From Bifidobacterium saguinibicoloris (GTDB taxonomy: Bacteria; Actinomycetota; Actinomycetes; Actinomycetales; Bifidobacteriaceae), in assembly GCF_019331725.1 (NCBI RefSeq), contig NZ_JAHBBF010000007.1, forward strand, positions 62,001 through 126,000: a stretch of 64,000 nt of DNA. The letters are read 5' to 3'. Below, piece by piece: positions 53,489 to 61,775 of the stretch. A program made the translations under genes and the position numbers. Each line of letters starts with the position of its first letter. Position 1 is the stretch's first letter. The notes under the pieces were generated by a model that saw only the letters and a program-made list of their open reading frames with translations, was not told where the DNA came from and ran no database searches.

Positions 53489-55039
53489 CTACCGCCAGCA
53501 GTCGTCGTAGTCGAGTCCGGTGAGGCGTTCGACGACAGACCGCGTCTCCGGTGCGACGTCGGCCTTGGCGCCGCCGTTGCGCAGTCGAGTGATCTCCTTC
53601 AGCACGATGCCGTCGGTGCGTTTGCTGATGTTGAGGTGGGCGGAGACGATCCAGCAGATGGCCATCGCGCACGCGAACCAGCCGAGCAGCACCGCGCCGA
53701 GTCCCAGCCGGGCGGCCGGCGTCTGCATGTCGCGCGTGGCGTCGAAGCCGACCGCGCCGAGGATGACGCCGACGGCGATCGTCGCGAGTCCGGAGCCGAG
53801 CTGTCGGAACGACGCCTGGATGCCGGAGAACGTGGCAGACCGGTAGCGGCGGGTGACGATCTGGTCGATGTCGGCGATGTACGGGAACACGGCCCACGGC
53901 AGGTAGCCGCACAACGATTTGAACGCGAAGAACCACAGGGCGCCGGCGAGCGCGAACACGGTCCACGCGCCTCCGGGAATGCGCCCGGCCATCGCCCATG
54001 CGGCGCACAGCCATGCCGCGCCGATCAGGCAGCCGGTGAAGTTGATGGCGTACAGGCGTTTCGGCCCGATCTTCGTCATCGCCCAGCCGAACACGGGCAT
54101 GAGCGGCAGGGAGACCACGGCGCAGCCGAGCAGCAGCGAGGCGAACGCGGCGGTGCGGTTCCAGTCGTAGACGACGAAGAACACGAAGGTCTGGCCGAAC
54201 ACGTCCATCGAGACCTGCACGAGCAGGTAGATGGCGAGGTGTTTGCGGAATTCCTTGATGCGCAGGGTGGAGGCGTATTCGCGCAGCACTTTGGCTGCAC
54301 GGCGCATCCACCGGACGGCGCCGATATGCCCGTCGCGTCCGCCACGCGCGTAGGCGCCGAATCCGGCGGCTTCCGGCGTCATCTCCCATGTGGAACGCCA
54401 GCAGGCGAACACGGCTGCGGCGAAGATGACGGTGGAGCCGATGGTGAAGATCATGTAGCCGCGCGGCGTGGCCTCGCCGGTGACGGCGAGCACCAGTCCT
54501 CCAGCCACGGGGATCGCGGTGCCGATGCCGGTGGAGATGAACAGGCGCACGGTGGACAGTTTCGCGCGGCTGTTGAAGTCGGGCGTCATCTCGCCGGGCA
54601 GCGGGTTGTAGGCGGTCTGGAACGCCTGCGCGAGCACCACCCAGAACACGTAGGCGGCCGCGTACACGGCGAGCGGGAGTCCGGGAATCCAGAGGAACAC
54701 GCCCAGGAGGATGAGCGGCCCGATGACCATGAGCAGGAGGCGTCGACGTCCGAACCGCAGGCCCAGGTCGTAGCGGTAGAGGTTGTCGTCGAGCACGCCG
54801 AAGACGAGCGCGGCCACGGCGGAGATGAGCGCGCTCAGGCCGATGACGGTCTGCGCGGTGCCGATGTCCATGCCGCAGAAGCGCGTCCAGAACAGGGAGA
54901 GGTAGGTGGCGATGAGTGTGAGCTGTCCGCCGCCGTAGCAGTCGCCGACGCCGAAGCCGATGGCCTGGCGCATCGTGATCTTGCGCGGTCCGGTGCCGCT
55001 CATCGCCGCGCGCAGCGCCTTGCTGTCGATGTCCGACAT
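53489..55039 (-). CDS. GPH/MFS sugar transporter
   Basis: 516 residues with 12 helices. It begins with KITMRQAIGFGVGDCYGGGQ. DDNLYRYDLGLRFGRRRLLL is the loop 2-3 motif, and a longer central loop of about 60 residues separates the halves. The C-terminal tail is hydrophilic. The start at 55039 has only GGGGAT close by; M14 is an alternative. A palindrome at 55139 may be its operator. No metabolic gene is adjacent, so the sugar is unknown. It is unlike the two other GPH-type proteins here in its loop sequences. Confidence 0.8.
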   Translation of the reverse strand: MSDIDSKALRAAMSGTGPRKITMRQAIGFGVGDCYGGGQLTLIATYLSLFWTRFCGMDIGTAQTVIGLSALISAVAALVFGVLDDNLYRYDLGLRFGRRRLLLMVIGPLILLGVFLWIPGLPLAVYAAAYVFWVVLAQAFQTAYNPLPGEMTPDFNSRAKLSTVRLFISTGIGTAIPVAGGLVLAVTGEATPRGYMIFTIGSTVIFAAAVFACWRSTWEMTPEAAGFGAYARGGRDGHIGAVRWMRRAAKVLREYASTLRIKEFRKHLAIYLLVQVSMDVFGQTFVFFVVYDWNRTAAFASLLLGCAVVSLPLMPVFGWAMTKIGPKRLYAINFTGCLIGAAWLCAAWAMAGRIPGGAWTVFALAGALWFFAFKSLCGYLPWAVFPYIADIDQIVTRRYRSATFSGIQASFRQLGSGLATIAVGVILGAVGFDATRDMQTPAARLGLGAVLLGWFACAMAICWIVSAHLNISKRTDGIVLKEITRLRNGGAKADVAPETRSVVERLTGLDYDDCWR

Positions 55040-55138
55040 ATCCCCAGATCCGCCTTCCGACTGTCGCCAGCGTCGTCGTCCGATTGCCGTCCGCCGGCAT
55101 CGGCGCCTTGCGGCGCCACTCCCGACCGCCCATGAACG

Positions 55139-55153
55139 ATTCCGATCGGGAAT
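55139..55153. promoter_or_regulatory. Palindrome upstream of the GPH transporter
   Basis: ATTCC-GATC-GGGAAT has matching arms around a CG-containing centre, 100 bases before the start. It resembles LacI-type sites in symmetry but differs from the three at the hydrolase genes. Confidence 0.35.
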
Positions 55154-55288
55154 GAATGATTTCGCACGTTACGGCTTCCAGCATATGGGTCACAATCGAC
55201 GCGACGCGTCCACCGACCACGCGTCGCACAACGGCGACGCCCCGTGGAGCCCGAGCCGAACACGCTCCCCGACGTTTCGCCGATCCGG

Positions 55289-55995
55289 CTACAGCAACCC
55301 GGCCATGTACAACGGCAGATACCGTCGATCGCCTTTCACCTCCAACGGCTTCGGATGAAGAACGTATTCCAATCCCACCCGCTGCTTGAACTTGCTTCTG
55401 AACTTGTCGAGGGACACGGTCCGGTAGCGGGTTCCCGATTTGACTTCAACAGGGCTGATCCGAGGCTTCATGGCGGCGTTCGGATATCGCGCGACGATGA
55501 GGAAGTCGATCTCCATGGTGCTCGAAGCATCATCACGGCTGCTGCGGGAATAGAAATACAACCGGTGGCCGCCAGCGTGCAGCAGCTGAGCCACCACATT
55601 CTCCACCAGCATCCCCTCGTTGACGGCGATTCTGCCCAGCAGCACGTCACGATAGATGTCATCCGCTCATGCTTCGACAGCTGCGACACCAAACCATCGA
55701 ACAGCAGGGTGACACGCCTTCTGGCCGATCCGGCGTGCTTCGCGATGTCATCACGGTAGAGCTTGAGGATGTCGCGTTTCACCTCGTCGACCCGCTGGAA
55801 ATCACGCGTTTCGACATACGTCTCGACCGCCTGCGGCATACCGCCGACGAGCATGTATTCCCGGAACAGGCGCATTGCCTTGCGATGAAGCGAATCAGGC
55901 AGCGGTCGTCTCGCACCCTCGACAAGCATGGCGGTACGACCCTGCGACCGTCGCTTCCATTCCAACAGCCGCTGATATGCCTTACGTTTCAGCAT
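55289..55995 (-). pseudogene. Remnant of an AAA ATPase with DUF4143 C-terminal domain
   Basis: Two minus-strand frames together read as a shortened member of the AAA_14/DUF4143 ATPase family. The first (from 55995) starts MLKRKAYQRLLEWKRR and passes abruptly from the strand before the P-loop to REYMLVGGMPQAVETYVET and VKRDILKLYRDDIAKHAG, the middle of the DUF4143 part. The Walker A and B regions are therefore deleted. Near 55650 the frame shifts, and the second frame carries the nuclease-like end: NEGMLVENVVAQLL, EIDFLIV, PVEVKSG and the C-terminal PLYMAGLL. With the ATPase core lost and a frameshift, it should be inactive. Such genes are common and often decayed in bifidobacteria. Three repeats with 33-bp spacing lie upstream. 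Confidence 0.8.
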
Positions 55996-56028
55996 AATGA
56001 TCTCCCATCGTTGCAAAATCAGGGATTC

Positions 56029-56108
56029 TCACGAAAACAGCGATTATAGAATCGCTGAATTTCACGAAAACAAGGCTTTCGGAACCGCATAATTTCACGA
56101 AATCAGCG
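56029..56108. repeat. Three TCACGAAA boxes with exact 33-bp spacing
   Basis: TCACGAAAACAGCG at 56029, TCACGAAAACAAGG at 56062 and TCACGAAATCAGCG at 56095 start 33 bp apart, just upstream of the decayed ATPase gene. A perfect hairpin CAGCGATT-ATAG-AATCGCTG sits between the first two (56038-56057). Confidence 0.8.
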
Positions 56109-56209
56109 TTATCGTCGGCACCGAAAAGACGAGCGAAACGATGACGGCACACATCCAGCTGCAGACCCGGACCATTGACGGCCATTCCGGAACGGCCGGG
56201 GATATGAAG

Positions 56210-56236
56210 AAGCCCGGCGGGGTGTCCGCCGGGCTG
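56210..56236. terminator. GC hairpin terminator
   Basis: AGCCCGGCGG and CCGCCGGGCT arms with a 5-base loop. On the minus strand it is followed by TCTTCTTC-like sequence. Between it and the metG terminator (56237-56467) I see only short frames without recognisable features, possibly a gene remnant whose C-terminal frame ends EVLPGPHN at 56259. Confidence 0.6.
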
Positions 56237-56467
56237 AGAGAGAAGAGAGAAGAAGGGTTCAGTTATGGGGTCCGGGAAGAACCTCGCCGGCGATGTTCAC
56301 TTCGGGAAGAACTCCCAACCGCTGACATGTCTTATATAACCGCCGCCCCCTTGGAGGAATGATGCGCGTTCCTGAGAAACCGCTTGACGTGCTGTGACGG
56401 TTTTGTAACGTCGTGGCGACGGGGGTGCATTTCGTTCCCGCGGCGTCGGCGCGCACATACATACGAC

Positions 56468-56510
56468 GAAGGCCGTGAAGCGCCCCATATCGGGGCCCTT
56501 CACGGCCTTC
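56468..56510 (-). terminator. metG: Terminator after metG
   Basis: GAAGGCCGTGAAG and CTTCACGGCCTTC arms with an inner CCCC/GGGG stem, 40 bases past the metG stop codon. Confidence 0.85.
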
Positions 56511-56548
56511 GCCCGTCGGATACGGCCTCCGCGTCGGCTTACGCGGCC

Positions 56549-58417
56549 TTACTCGGCCTGACCCAGCTTAGCCTTCTCGGCGGCGAGGCGCTCGGCCTCG
56601 GCGGCGCGACGGGCGGCGAGCGCCTCATCGAAGCGGGCCAGCTCCTCCTCCACGGCCTCCTTCGGGATCTTCGCGAAGATCGGCGTGGGCTTGGCCACGG
56701 GCGCGCCAACCTCGATCGGCTCGCTCTCCCACGGGTGGACGGTCTCGCCGAGCTTGTAGTCGCCGGTGATGACCGGGTAGCGGAAGCCCGGCTTGTCGAG
56801 GTCCTCGACCTCCTCGAGGCGCGGCAGCGGCGAGAACACGCCCTTGCCGCCGAGGGCCTCCCACACCTTCTGGGAGGCGTGGGGCAGGAACGGGGCGAGC
56901 AGGTGGTTCGCGTCGGACACGGCCTGCGCGGACACGTGGAGCACGGTGGCGAGACGCTTCTCGTCGTCCTTGATCTTCCACGGCTCGGTGGCGGAGATGT
57001 ACTTGTTGATGTCGCCGACCACGCGCATCGCCTCGATGAGCGCGCCCTTCTGGTGGTGGTTCTCGATGTAGCCGCCCACCGTGTCGAACGCGGCGCGGGT
57101 CTCCGCAAGCAGCGCACGGTCCTCATCGGTCATGGAGTCCTCGTCGAGCGCGGGGATCTCGCCGAAGTTCTTGGCGATGAGATTGGCCACACGGTTGACC
57201 AGGTTGCCCCAGGAGGAGGCGAGCTCCTCGTTGTTGTGGCGCACGAACTCGGCCCACGTGAAGTCGGAGTCGGAGCTCTCCGGGCCGGCGATGGAGATGT
57301 AGTAGCGCACCGCGTCCACCGGGTAGCGGGAGAGGATGTCCTTGACGTAGATGACGATGCCGCGCGAGGAGGAGAACTTCTTGCCCTCCATGGTCATGAA
57401 CTCGGAGGCGACGACCTGCTCGGGCAGGTTGAGCGGGCCGAGCGGGCCGGTCTCGCCGCCCTTGGAGCCCTGGCCGTTGTAGGCGAGCATCTCGGAGGGC
57501 CAGATCTGGGAGTGGAACGTGATGTTGTCCTTGCCCATGAAGTAGTAGCCCGGGGTCTTCGGGTCGTTCCACCAGGCGCGCCAGGCCTCCGGGTCACCCT
57601 TGCGGCGGGCCCATTCGATGGAGGCGGACAGGTAGCCGATGACGGCGTCGAACCACACGTACAGCTTCTTGTTCGGGTTGTCGATCCAGCCCTTCACCGG
57701 CACCGGGATGCCCCAGTCGATGTCGCGGGTGATGGCGCGCGGCTTGACCTCCTTGAACAGGCCCTTGGAGAAGTTGATGACGTTGGTGCGCCAGCCCTCG
57801 CGGGTGTTGAGCCAGGCGAGGTTGGCCTCGGCGAGCGCCGGCAGGTCGAGGAAGAAGTGCTCGGTTTCCTCGAAGCGCGGGGTCTCGCCGTTGATCTTGG
57901 AGACGGGGTTGATGAGCTCGTCCGGGTCGAGCTCGTTGCCGCAGGCGTCGCACTGGTCGCCGCGCGCGCCTTCGGTATGGCAGATCGGGCATTCGCCCTC
58001 GATGTAGCGGTCCGGCAGGGTGCGGCCGGTGGACGGGCTGATGGCCACCTGCTGCGTGCCCTTGTAGATGTAGCCGTTCTCCAGGCACTGCTTGAACAGT
58101 TCCTGCACCACATGCTCGTGGTTGCCGGTGGTGGTGCGGGTGAACAGGTCGTAGCTCAGGCCCAGATCGCACAGGTCCTTGGCGATGACGCGGTTGTAGC
58201 GGTCCGCGAGCTGCTGGGCGGTGACGCCTTCCTTCTCCGCCTCGACGAGGATCGGGGTGCCGTGCTCGTCCGTTCCGGACACCATGAGCACGTCGTTGCC
58301 CTTCATGCGCTCGTAGCGCGCGTAGACGTCGGAGGGGACGCCGAAACCGGCCACGTGACCGATATGGCGGGGGCCGTTTGCGTACGGCCATGCAACATTG
58401 ACCAAAATATGACTCAT
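56549..58417 (-). CDS. metG: Methionyl-tRNA synthetase
   Basis: 622 residues. It charges tRNA-Met with methionine in the cytoplasm. The class I motifs are HIGH at residues 18-21 ([11 protein letters not shown]) and KFSSS in GKKFSSSRG, standing for KMSKS. The zinc knuckle CPICHTEG...DQCDACG is in the connective insertion. The anticodon-binding helices follow from about 380. The C terminus has a Glu/Ala/Arg helix and no tRNA-binding EMAP-like domain, so this is the short form. GATAAT at 58426-58431 is 8 bases before the ATG and no SD is present, suggesting a leaderless mRNA. It is divergent from the AbiEi-like gene, with overlapping promoters likely in the 122-base gap. Confidence 0.97.
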   Translation of the reverse strand: MSHILVNVAWPYANGPRHIGHVAGFGVPSDVYARYERMKGNDVLMVSGTDEHGTPILVEAEKEGVTAQQLADRYNRVIAKDLCDLGLSYDLFTRTTTGNHEHVVQELFKQCLENGYIYKGTQQVAISPSTGRTLPDRYIEGECPICHTEGARGDQCDACGNELDPDELINPVSKINGETPRFEETEHFFLDLPALAEANLAWLNTREGWRTNVINFSKGLFKEVKPRAITRDIDWGIPVPVKGWIDNPNKKLYVWFDAVIGYLSASIEWARRKGDPEAWRAWWNDPKTPGYYFMGKDNITFHSQIWPSEMLAYNGQGSKGGETGPLGPLNLPEQVVASEFMTMEGKKFSSSRGIVIYVKDILSRYPVDAVRYYISIAGPESSDSDFTWAEFVRHNNEELASSWGNLVNRVANLIAKNFGEIPALDEDSMTDEDRALLAETRAAFDTVGGYIENHHQKGALIEAMRVVGDINKYISATEPWKIKDDEKRLATVLHVSAQAVSDANHLLAPFLPHASQKVWEALGGKGVFSPLPRLEEVEDLDKPGFRYPVITGDYKLGETVHPWESEPIEVGAPVAKPTPIFAKIPKEAVEEELARFDEALAARRAAEAERLAAEKAKLGQAE

Positions 58418-58539
58418 AAGCCCCGATTATCGGTCACACCGTGGATAACGCGCCCCGTCATCCACCGGGTTTTCCACAATCGCGGACGGCCGTCCACCGC
58501 CGGACGACGCACCGGCCGCGGAGACCGTATCGTCGGAGC

Positions 58540-59232
58540 ATGAACGACGAACCCGCACCACATCCCGCCCCGCGCATCGCCGCGGACGCCACCGCCATGC
58601 AGCCGCTCGTGCCGCCGATCCTGCGCGAAGGCGACCTGCCCGGCCCGTTGAGCCTGATTCGCCTGTCTGCGTTGGGCACCGTGCATCCGCTGGACGGCCG
58701 CAGTGGATACTGGTCGGATCATGCGGACACCTTGTACGGCCGTGCGATGATCGTCCTCAAGGTCATCCCGTTCGCCACGAGCGCGTGCGCGCTGACGGCG
58801 CTGTGGGTGTGGATGGGAGGCGCGTTCCCGGACACGTTGGACGTGCTGTCGCACTCCCACTTCCGCACGCGCCCGCACGGCCGCCGCATCCGCGCGTTCA
58901 CGCGGAAGGTGACGGACCGGCATCTGACGCATATCGGCGCGCTGCGCCTCACCACGCCGACGCGGACCGCCTGCGACGTGGCGTCGATGTTCAACGACCG
59001 TCCGGACTCGCACGTGCTCGCCGCGCACGTGGCCGACTGCATGGACGCCTACGATTTCTCGCCGGACGACTGCACGGCCATGCTCGACGAGAACCCGTGC
59101 ATGTCGACCACGCCGCGGGCCCGCGCGTTCTTCACGATGGTGGGACGGACGTACGACCGTCGTCGTCCCGTCGGACACGTCGGACGCCCTGCCGCGCACG
59201 ACGACCACGACGACGCGGAGCCGTCGTCATGA
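58540..59232 (+). CDS. AbiEi-like protein of unknown function
   Basis: 230 residues. The central segment PLDGRSGYWSDHADTLYGRA, ALTALWVWMGG and LRLTTPTRTACDVASMFN follows the pattern of the actinobacterial AbiEi-like domain (promoter-sensing antitoxin fold), especially the L(T/S)xPxRTxxDxA box. No N-terminal helix-turn-helix is obvious and no AbiEii-type nucleotidyltransferase is next to it, so a toxin-antitoxin role is not supported. TATCGT at 58528-58533 is 6 bases before the ATG; GGAG is too close to act normally. Its stop overlaps the next gene by ATGA. It is a lineage-typical conserved protein of unknown role. Confidence 0.6.
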   Translation: MNDEPAPHPAPRIAADATAMQPLVPPILREGDLPGPLSLIRLSALGTVHPLDGRSGYWSDHADTLYGRAMIVLKVIPFATSACALTALWVWMGGAFPDTLDVLSHSHFRTRPHGRRIRAFTRKVTDRHLTHIGALRLTTPTRTACDVASMFNDRPDSHVLAAHVADCMDAYDFSPDDCTAMLDENPCMSTTPRARAFFTMVGRTYDRRRPVGHVGRPAAHDDHDDAEPSS

Positions 59233-59684
59233 GCGCGTGGCGACGTGGGAAACGCAGGACCGGCGACGACCACGGGTCCCGCGGGTTCCGCACGGGCCGC
59301 AGACCGGCCGCGCATGCGTCGGCCGGCGGACCGTCGCGCCGGCTGCGGTCCCTGGGCCGGACGGACCGGCTCGCACGGCTCGCCGAGGCGGACGCGGGCG
59401 CATCGCGCACGGACGGCCGGATGGCCGAGCCGCCGGAACCGCCCATCGTCCTCACGCCGGCGGTCGCCGCCGACCCGGACACGGACGCGGACGTGCTGTG
59501 GCATATCGCCCGTCATGCGCCGGAACTGCGGCGATGGCTCGTCGCCAATCCCGCGGCCGACGCCCATCTGCTGGAATACGTGTCGCAGGCGGGCGGACCG
59601 GGCGTCAGACGGGCGCTCACCGTGCTGCTGGACTCGATCGAGGCGTACGGCGTCCGTCGAGGCCGGCACACGTCCCACGCGTGA
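59229..59684 (+). CDS. Small protein with leucine-rich-repeat-variant-like C-terminal domain
   Basis: 151 residues. The first 70 are Arg/Gly/Ala-rich and disordered. The C-terminal 75 read PDTDADVLWHIARHAPELRR, LVANPAADAHLLEYVSQAGG and VRRALTVLLDS, a helical repeat seen in bifidobacterial variant leucine-rich-repeat proteins. It starts on the ATGA overlap with the AbiEi-like gene, so the two are co-translated. Convergent with rsmI, 20 bases away. Function unknown; protein binding is plausible. Confidence 0.65.
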   Translation: MSAWRRGKRRTGDDHGSRGFRTGRRPAAHASAGGPSRRLRSLGRTDRLARLAEADAGASRTDGRMAEPPEPPIVLTPAVAADPDTDADVLWHIARHAPELRRWLVANPAADAHLLEYVSQAGGPGVRRALTVLLDSIEAYGVRRGRHTSHA

Positions 59685-59704
59685 CCGCACACCCGGCCGG
59701 GCGC

Positions 59705-60733
59705 TCAGCCCTTGAGCCGCAGCACCGCCTGATACACCTGCTTGCGGTTGGCGAGGGTGCCGTCGGGCAGCGGATGCTCGCCCACCACCTGCGTGATGGC
59801 CTCCTTGATGCGCAGCCCATCCTCGAGTGCCCGGTCGATGGCGAGCACGGCCAGGTCCTCCACGCTCAGCGTGCTCGGCGCGGCCGCGTTGGCCTCCTCG
59901 TCGGACGCGCCGGCGATGACGAGCACCATCTCGCCACGCGGCGGATCCTCGCGCACACCGTCGCGGATCTCCGCGATCGTGCCGCGACGAATCTGCTCGT
60001 AGTCCTTGGTGAGTTCGCGGCACAGCGCCATGCGCCGGTCCGGGCCGAACGCATCAAGCAGATCGTCCATGGAATCGGCGATGCGGTGCAGCGTCTCGTA
60101 GAAGACGATGGTGCGGCGTTCCGCCTGCAGCATGCGCAGATGCTGCACGCGTTCGGCATGCTTGCGCGGCAGGAACCCTTCGTAGCAGAACCGGTCGGTG
60201 GGCAGGCCGGACAGGGCGAGCGCGTCGAGCACGGCGGACGGCCCCGGCGCGCACGTGACGGGCAGGCCGCGTTCGATGGCGCGGCGCACGATGGCCAGTC
60301 CCGGATCGTTGATGGTGGGCATGCCCGCGTCGGACACGACAAGGACGGTCGCGCCGGTCTCGACGGTGTCGAGCAGGCCGTCGGCCTTGTCGCGCTCGTT
60401 GTGGTCGTGGTACGCGACGACGCGTCCGTTCACATGCACGCCGAGCCGGTTCGCCAGATCGTAGAGGCGACGCGTGTCCTCGGCGGCGACGATGTCGGCG
60501 CCTTCCAGCAGCGCCTTGAGCCGGTCGGAGGCATCCCCCACGTTGCCGATGGGCGTCGCGGCGAGCACGACCGTGCCCTTCGGCACGGCGACGACGCCGG
60601 CACGGCCCCGTTCCCGCGTGGTTGCGGCGACGGTCGCGCCGGACGCGCCGACGCCTTCCGAGGCCGCCGTTCCGCCGTTCGCGCCGCTGGCGTTCACGCC
60701 GTCGTTCATGTTCGTCTCGTCTGCGTTGCTCAT
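59705..60733 (-). CDS. rsmI: 16S rRNA (cytidine-1402-2'-O)-methyltransferase
   Basis: 342 residues. It uses S-adenosylmethionine to methylate the 2'-OH of C1402 in the decoding centre. After a Gly/Ala/Asn-rich tail of about 50, the tetrapyrrole-methylase-type fold starts at GTVVLAATPIGNVGD. IVAAEDTRR, VVAYHDHNE, VLVVSDAGMPTINDPG and PGPSAVLDALALSGLPTDRF are all RsmI marks, and GEMVLVI lies in the second domain. The N-terminal tail is longer than in most family members. GATACT at 60740-60745 lies 6 bases before the ATG at 60733 and no SD is present, the same arrangement as before the aldo/keto reductase. Confidence 0.95.
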   Translation of the reverse strand: MSNADETNMNDGVNASGANGGTAASEGVGASGATVAATTRERGRAGVVAVPKGTVVLAATPIGNVGDASDRLKALLEGADIVAAEDTRRLYDLANRLGVHVNGRVVAYHDHNERDKADGLLDTVETGATVLVVSDAGMPTINDPGLAIVRRAIERGLPVTCAPGPSAVLDALALSGLPTDRFCYEGFLPRKHAERVQHLRMLQAERRTIVFYETLHRIADSMDDLLDAFGPDRRMALCRELTKDYEQIRRGTIAEIRDGVREDPPRGEMVLVIAGASDEEANAAAPSTLSVEDLAVLAIDRALEDGLRIKEAITQVVGEHPLPDGTLANRKQVYQAVLRLKG

Positions 60734-60924
60734 GGTTCCAGTATCCCCCACGCCCGGAATTCACTGTGGGTGAAATTCCGGAATGATTCGTTCCCACGGG
60801 AATTGGGGGAAGTGAAAGGCGAAGGTGAGAGCCCCGGAAGGGGTTCCGGAACCGGCCACGATATCCGTTCGAGCTTGCCGCCTATGGCAGGGCGACGAAC
60901 GGGACGGTAGCCAAGCCGCGTTCC

Positions 60925-60940
60925 CTCCTTGGTTAAGGAG
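60925..60940 (+). promoter_or_regulatory. SD-sequestering hairpin (candidate RNA thermometer) before hsp20
   Basis: CTCCTT-GGTT-AAGGAG is a perfect 6-bp stem with a 4-base loop, and the 3' arm is the whole Shine-Dalgarno sequence, 8 bases before the ATG. Short hairpins of this kind control translation of small heat-shock genes in other bacteria by melting on heat shock. No CIRCE or HAIR box was found upstream; GGAATT/AATTCC arms at about 60758-60782 are another symmetrical element. Confidence 0.65.
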
Positions 60941-60948
60941 TACCGATT

Positions 60949-61479
60949 ATGGCAATGTTTCCGGCTTTGATGAATGACACGATGTTCTCCGATCTGTTCG
61001 ATGACCCGTTCTTCGAGGGTTGGCGCAACATGGACTCTCAGATGGGTTCGATGATGCCGGCGAACACGATGGCGAACATGATGACCACGGATGTGCGTGA
61101 GACCGACAAGGGCTACGACGTGGACATCGATATGCCTGGTTTCAAGAAGGACGACATCAAGCTCGAGCTGAACAACGGCTATCTGACCGTGTCCGCCTCG
61201 CGTTCCAGCGAGCATGAGGACAAGGCCCCGGAGTCCGCGAACGCCTCCGACGCCCAGGGCAACGGCGAGCAGTGCGCCTGCGGTTCGAACGAGTCCGGTC
61301 GTTGGCTGCGTCGCGAACGCTACATGGGTTCCTGCTCTCGCAGCTTCTACGTGGGCGACGAGGTGAAGGAATCCGACATCCACGCCAGCTACAACAACGG
61401 CACGCTGTGCATCCAGGTCCCGAAGATGCAGGCCCAGCCGCAGGTCGAGACCAAGCACCAGATCGCGATTGAGGGCTGA
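60949..61479 (+). CDS. Hsp20/alpha-crystallin small heat-shock protein
   Basis: 176 residues. The Met/Asp/Phe-rich N-terminal arm (1-45) precedes the alpha-crystallin domain: DVRETDKGYDVDIDMPGFKK, LNNGYLTVSASR, a long Asp/Ala/Gly/Cys-rich loop (about 85-118), RYMGSCSRSFYVGDEVKESD, ASYNNGTLCIQVPK, then a short tail. It holds unfolding proteins as oligomers. The large insert with CACGS between strands 5 and 7 is longer than usual. AAGGAG is 8 bases before the ATG and is fully paired in a short hairpin. It is followed by a shared bidirectional terminator. Confidence 0.93.
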   Translation: MAMFPALMNDTMFSDLFDDPFFEGWRNMDSQMGSMMPANTMANMMTTDVRETDKGYDVDIDMPGFKKDDIKLELNNGYLTVSASRSSEHEDKAPESANASDAQGNGEQCACGSNESGRWLRRERYMGSCSRSFYVGDEVKESDIHASYNNGTLCIQVPKMQAQPQVETKHQIAIEG

Positions 61480-61675
61480 GCCTGAGCGAGGCGGAAGCCG
61501 AGCGAAGACGTCACGGCCGGGTCGTGCGGCGGTATCGTATGAGTATCAGTCGGCGGTCCGCACGGACCGTCGACGACGGAGGTACGCCAAACGGCTCCGG
61601 TCGGCGCCCTACGCCGCCCGCCACCATTCCCTTCCCGGGATGATCGACGGACGACGGGAAACATGACCAAGCCTG

Positions 61676-61718
61676 AAACGGGGCTTGGATGGAAGCAATT
61701 CCATCCAAGCCCCGTTTT
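61676..61718. terminator. Strong bidirectional terminator
   Basis: AAACGGGGCTTGGATGGAA and its complement with a GCAA loop, A-rich on the left and TTTT on the right. It separates hsp20 from the convergent lacI gene. The rest of 61480-61775 shows nothing further. Confidence 0.92.
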
Positions 61719-61775
61719 GCGTTTCAGGACGCGGCCGCGGACCGAAACGCACACGCATCGGACGCGGCGGACGCG

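Noticed and set aside
52449-55229. A 926-codon frame joining TatD with the region opposite the GPH transporter
   Set aside because: Only the last 319 codons match TatD; the rest is Arg/His-rich out-of-frame translation of the transporter gene.
58540-59684. AbiE toxin-antitoxin operon
   Set aside because: The first gene is only AbiEi-like in part and the second lacks a nucleotidyltransferase motif.
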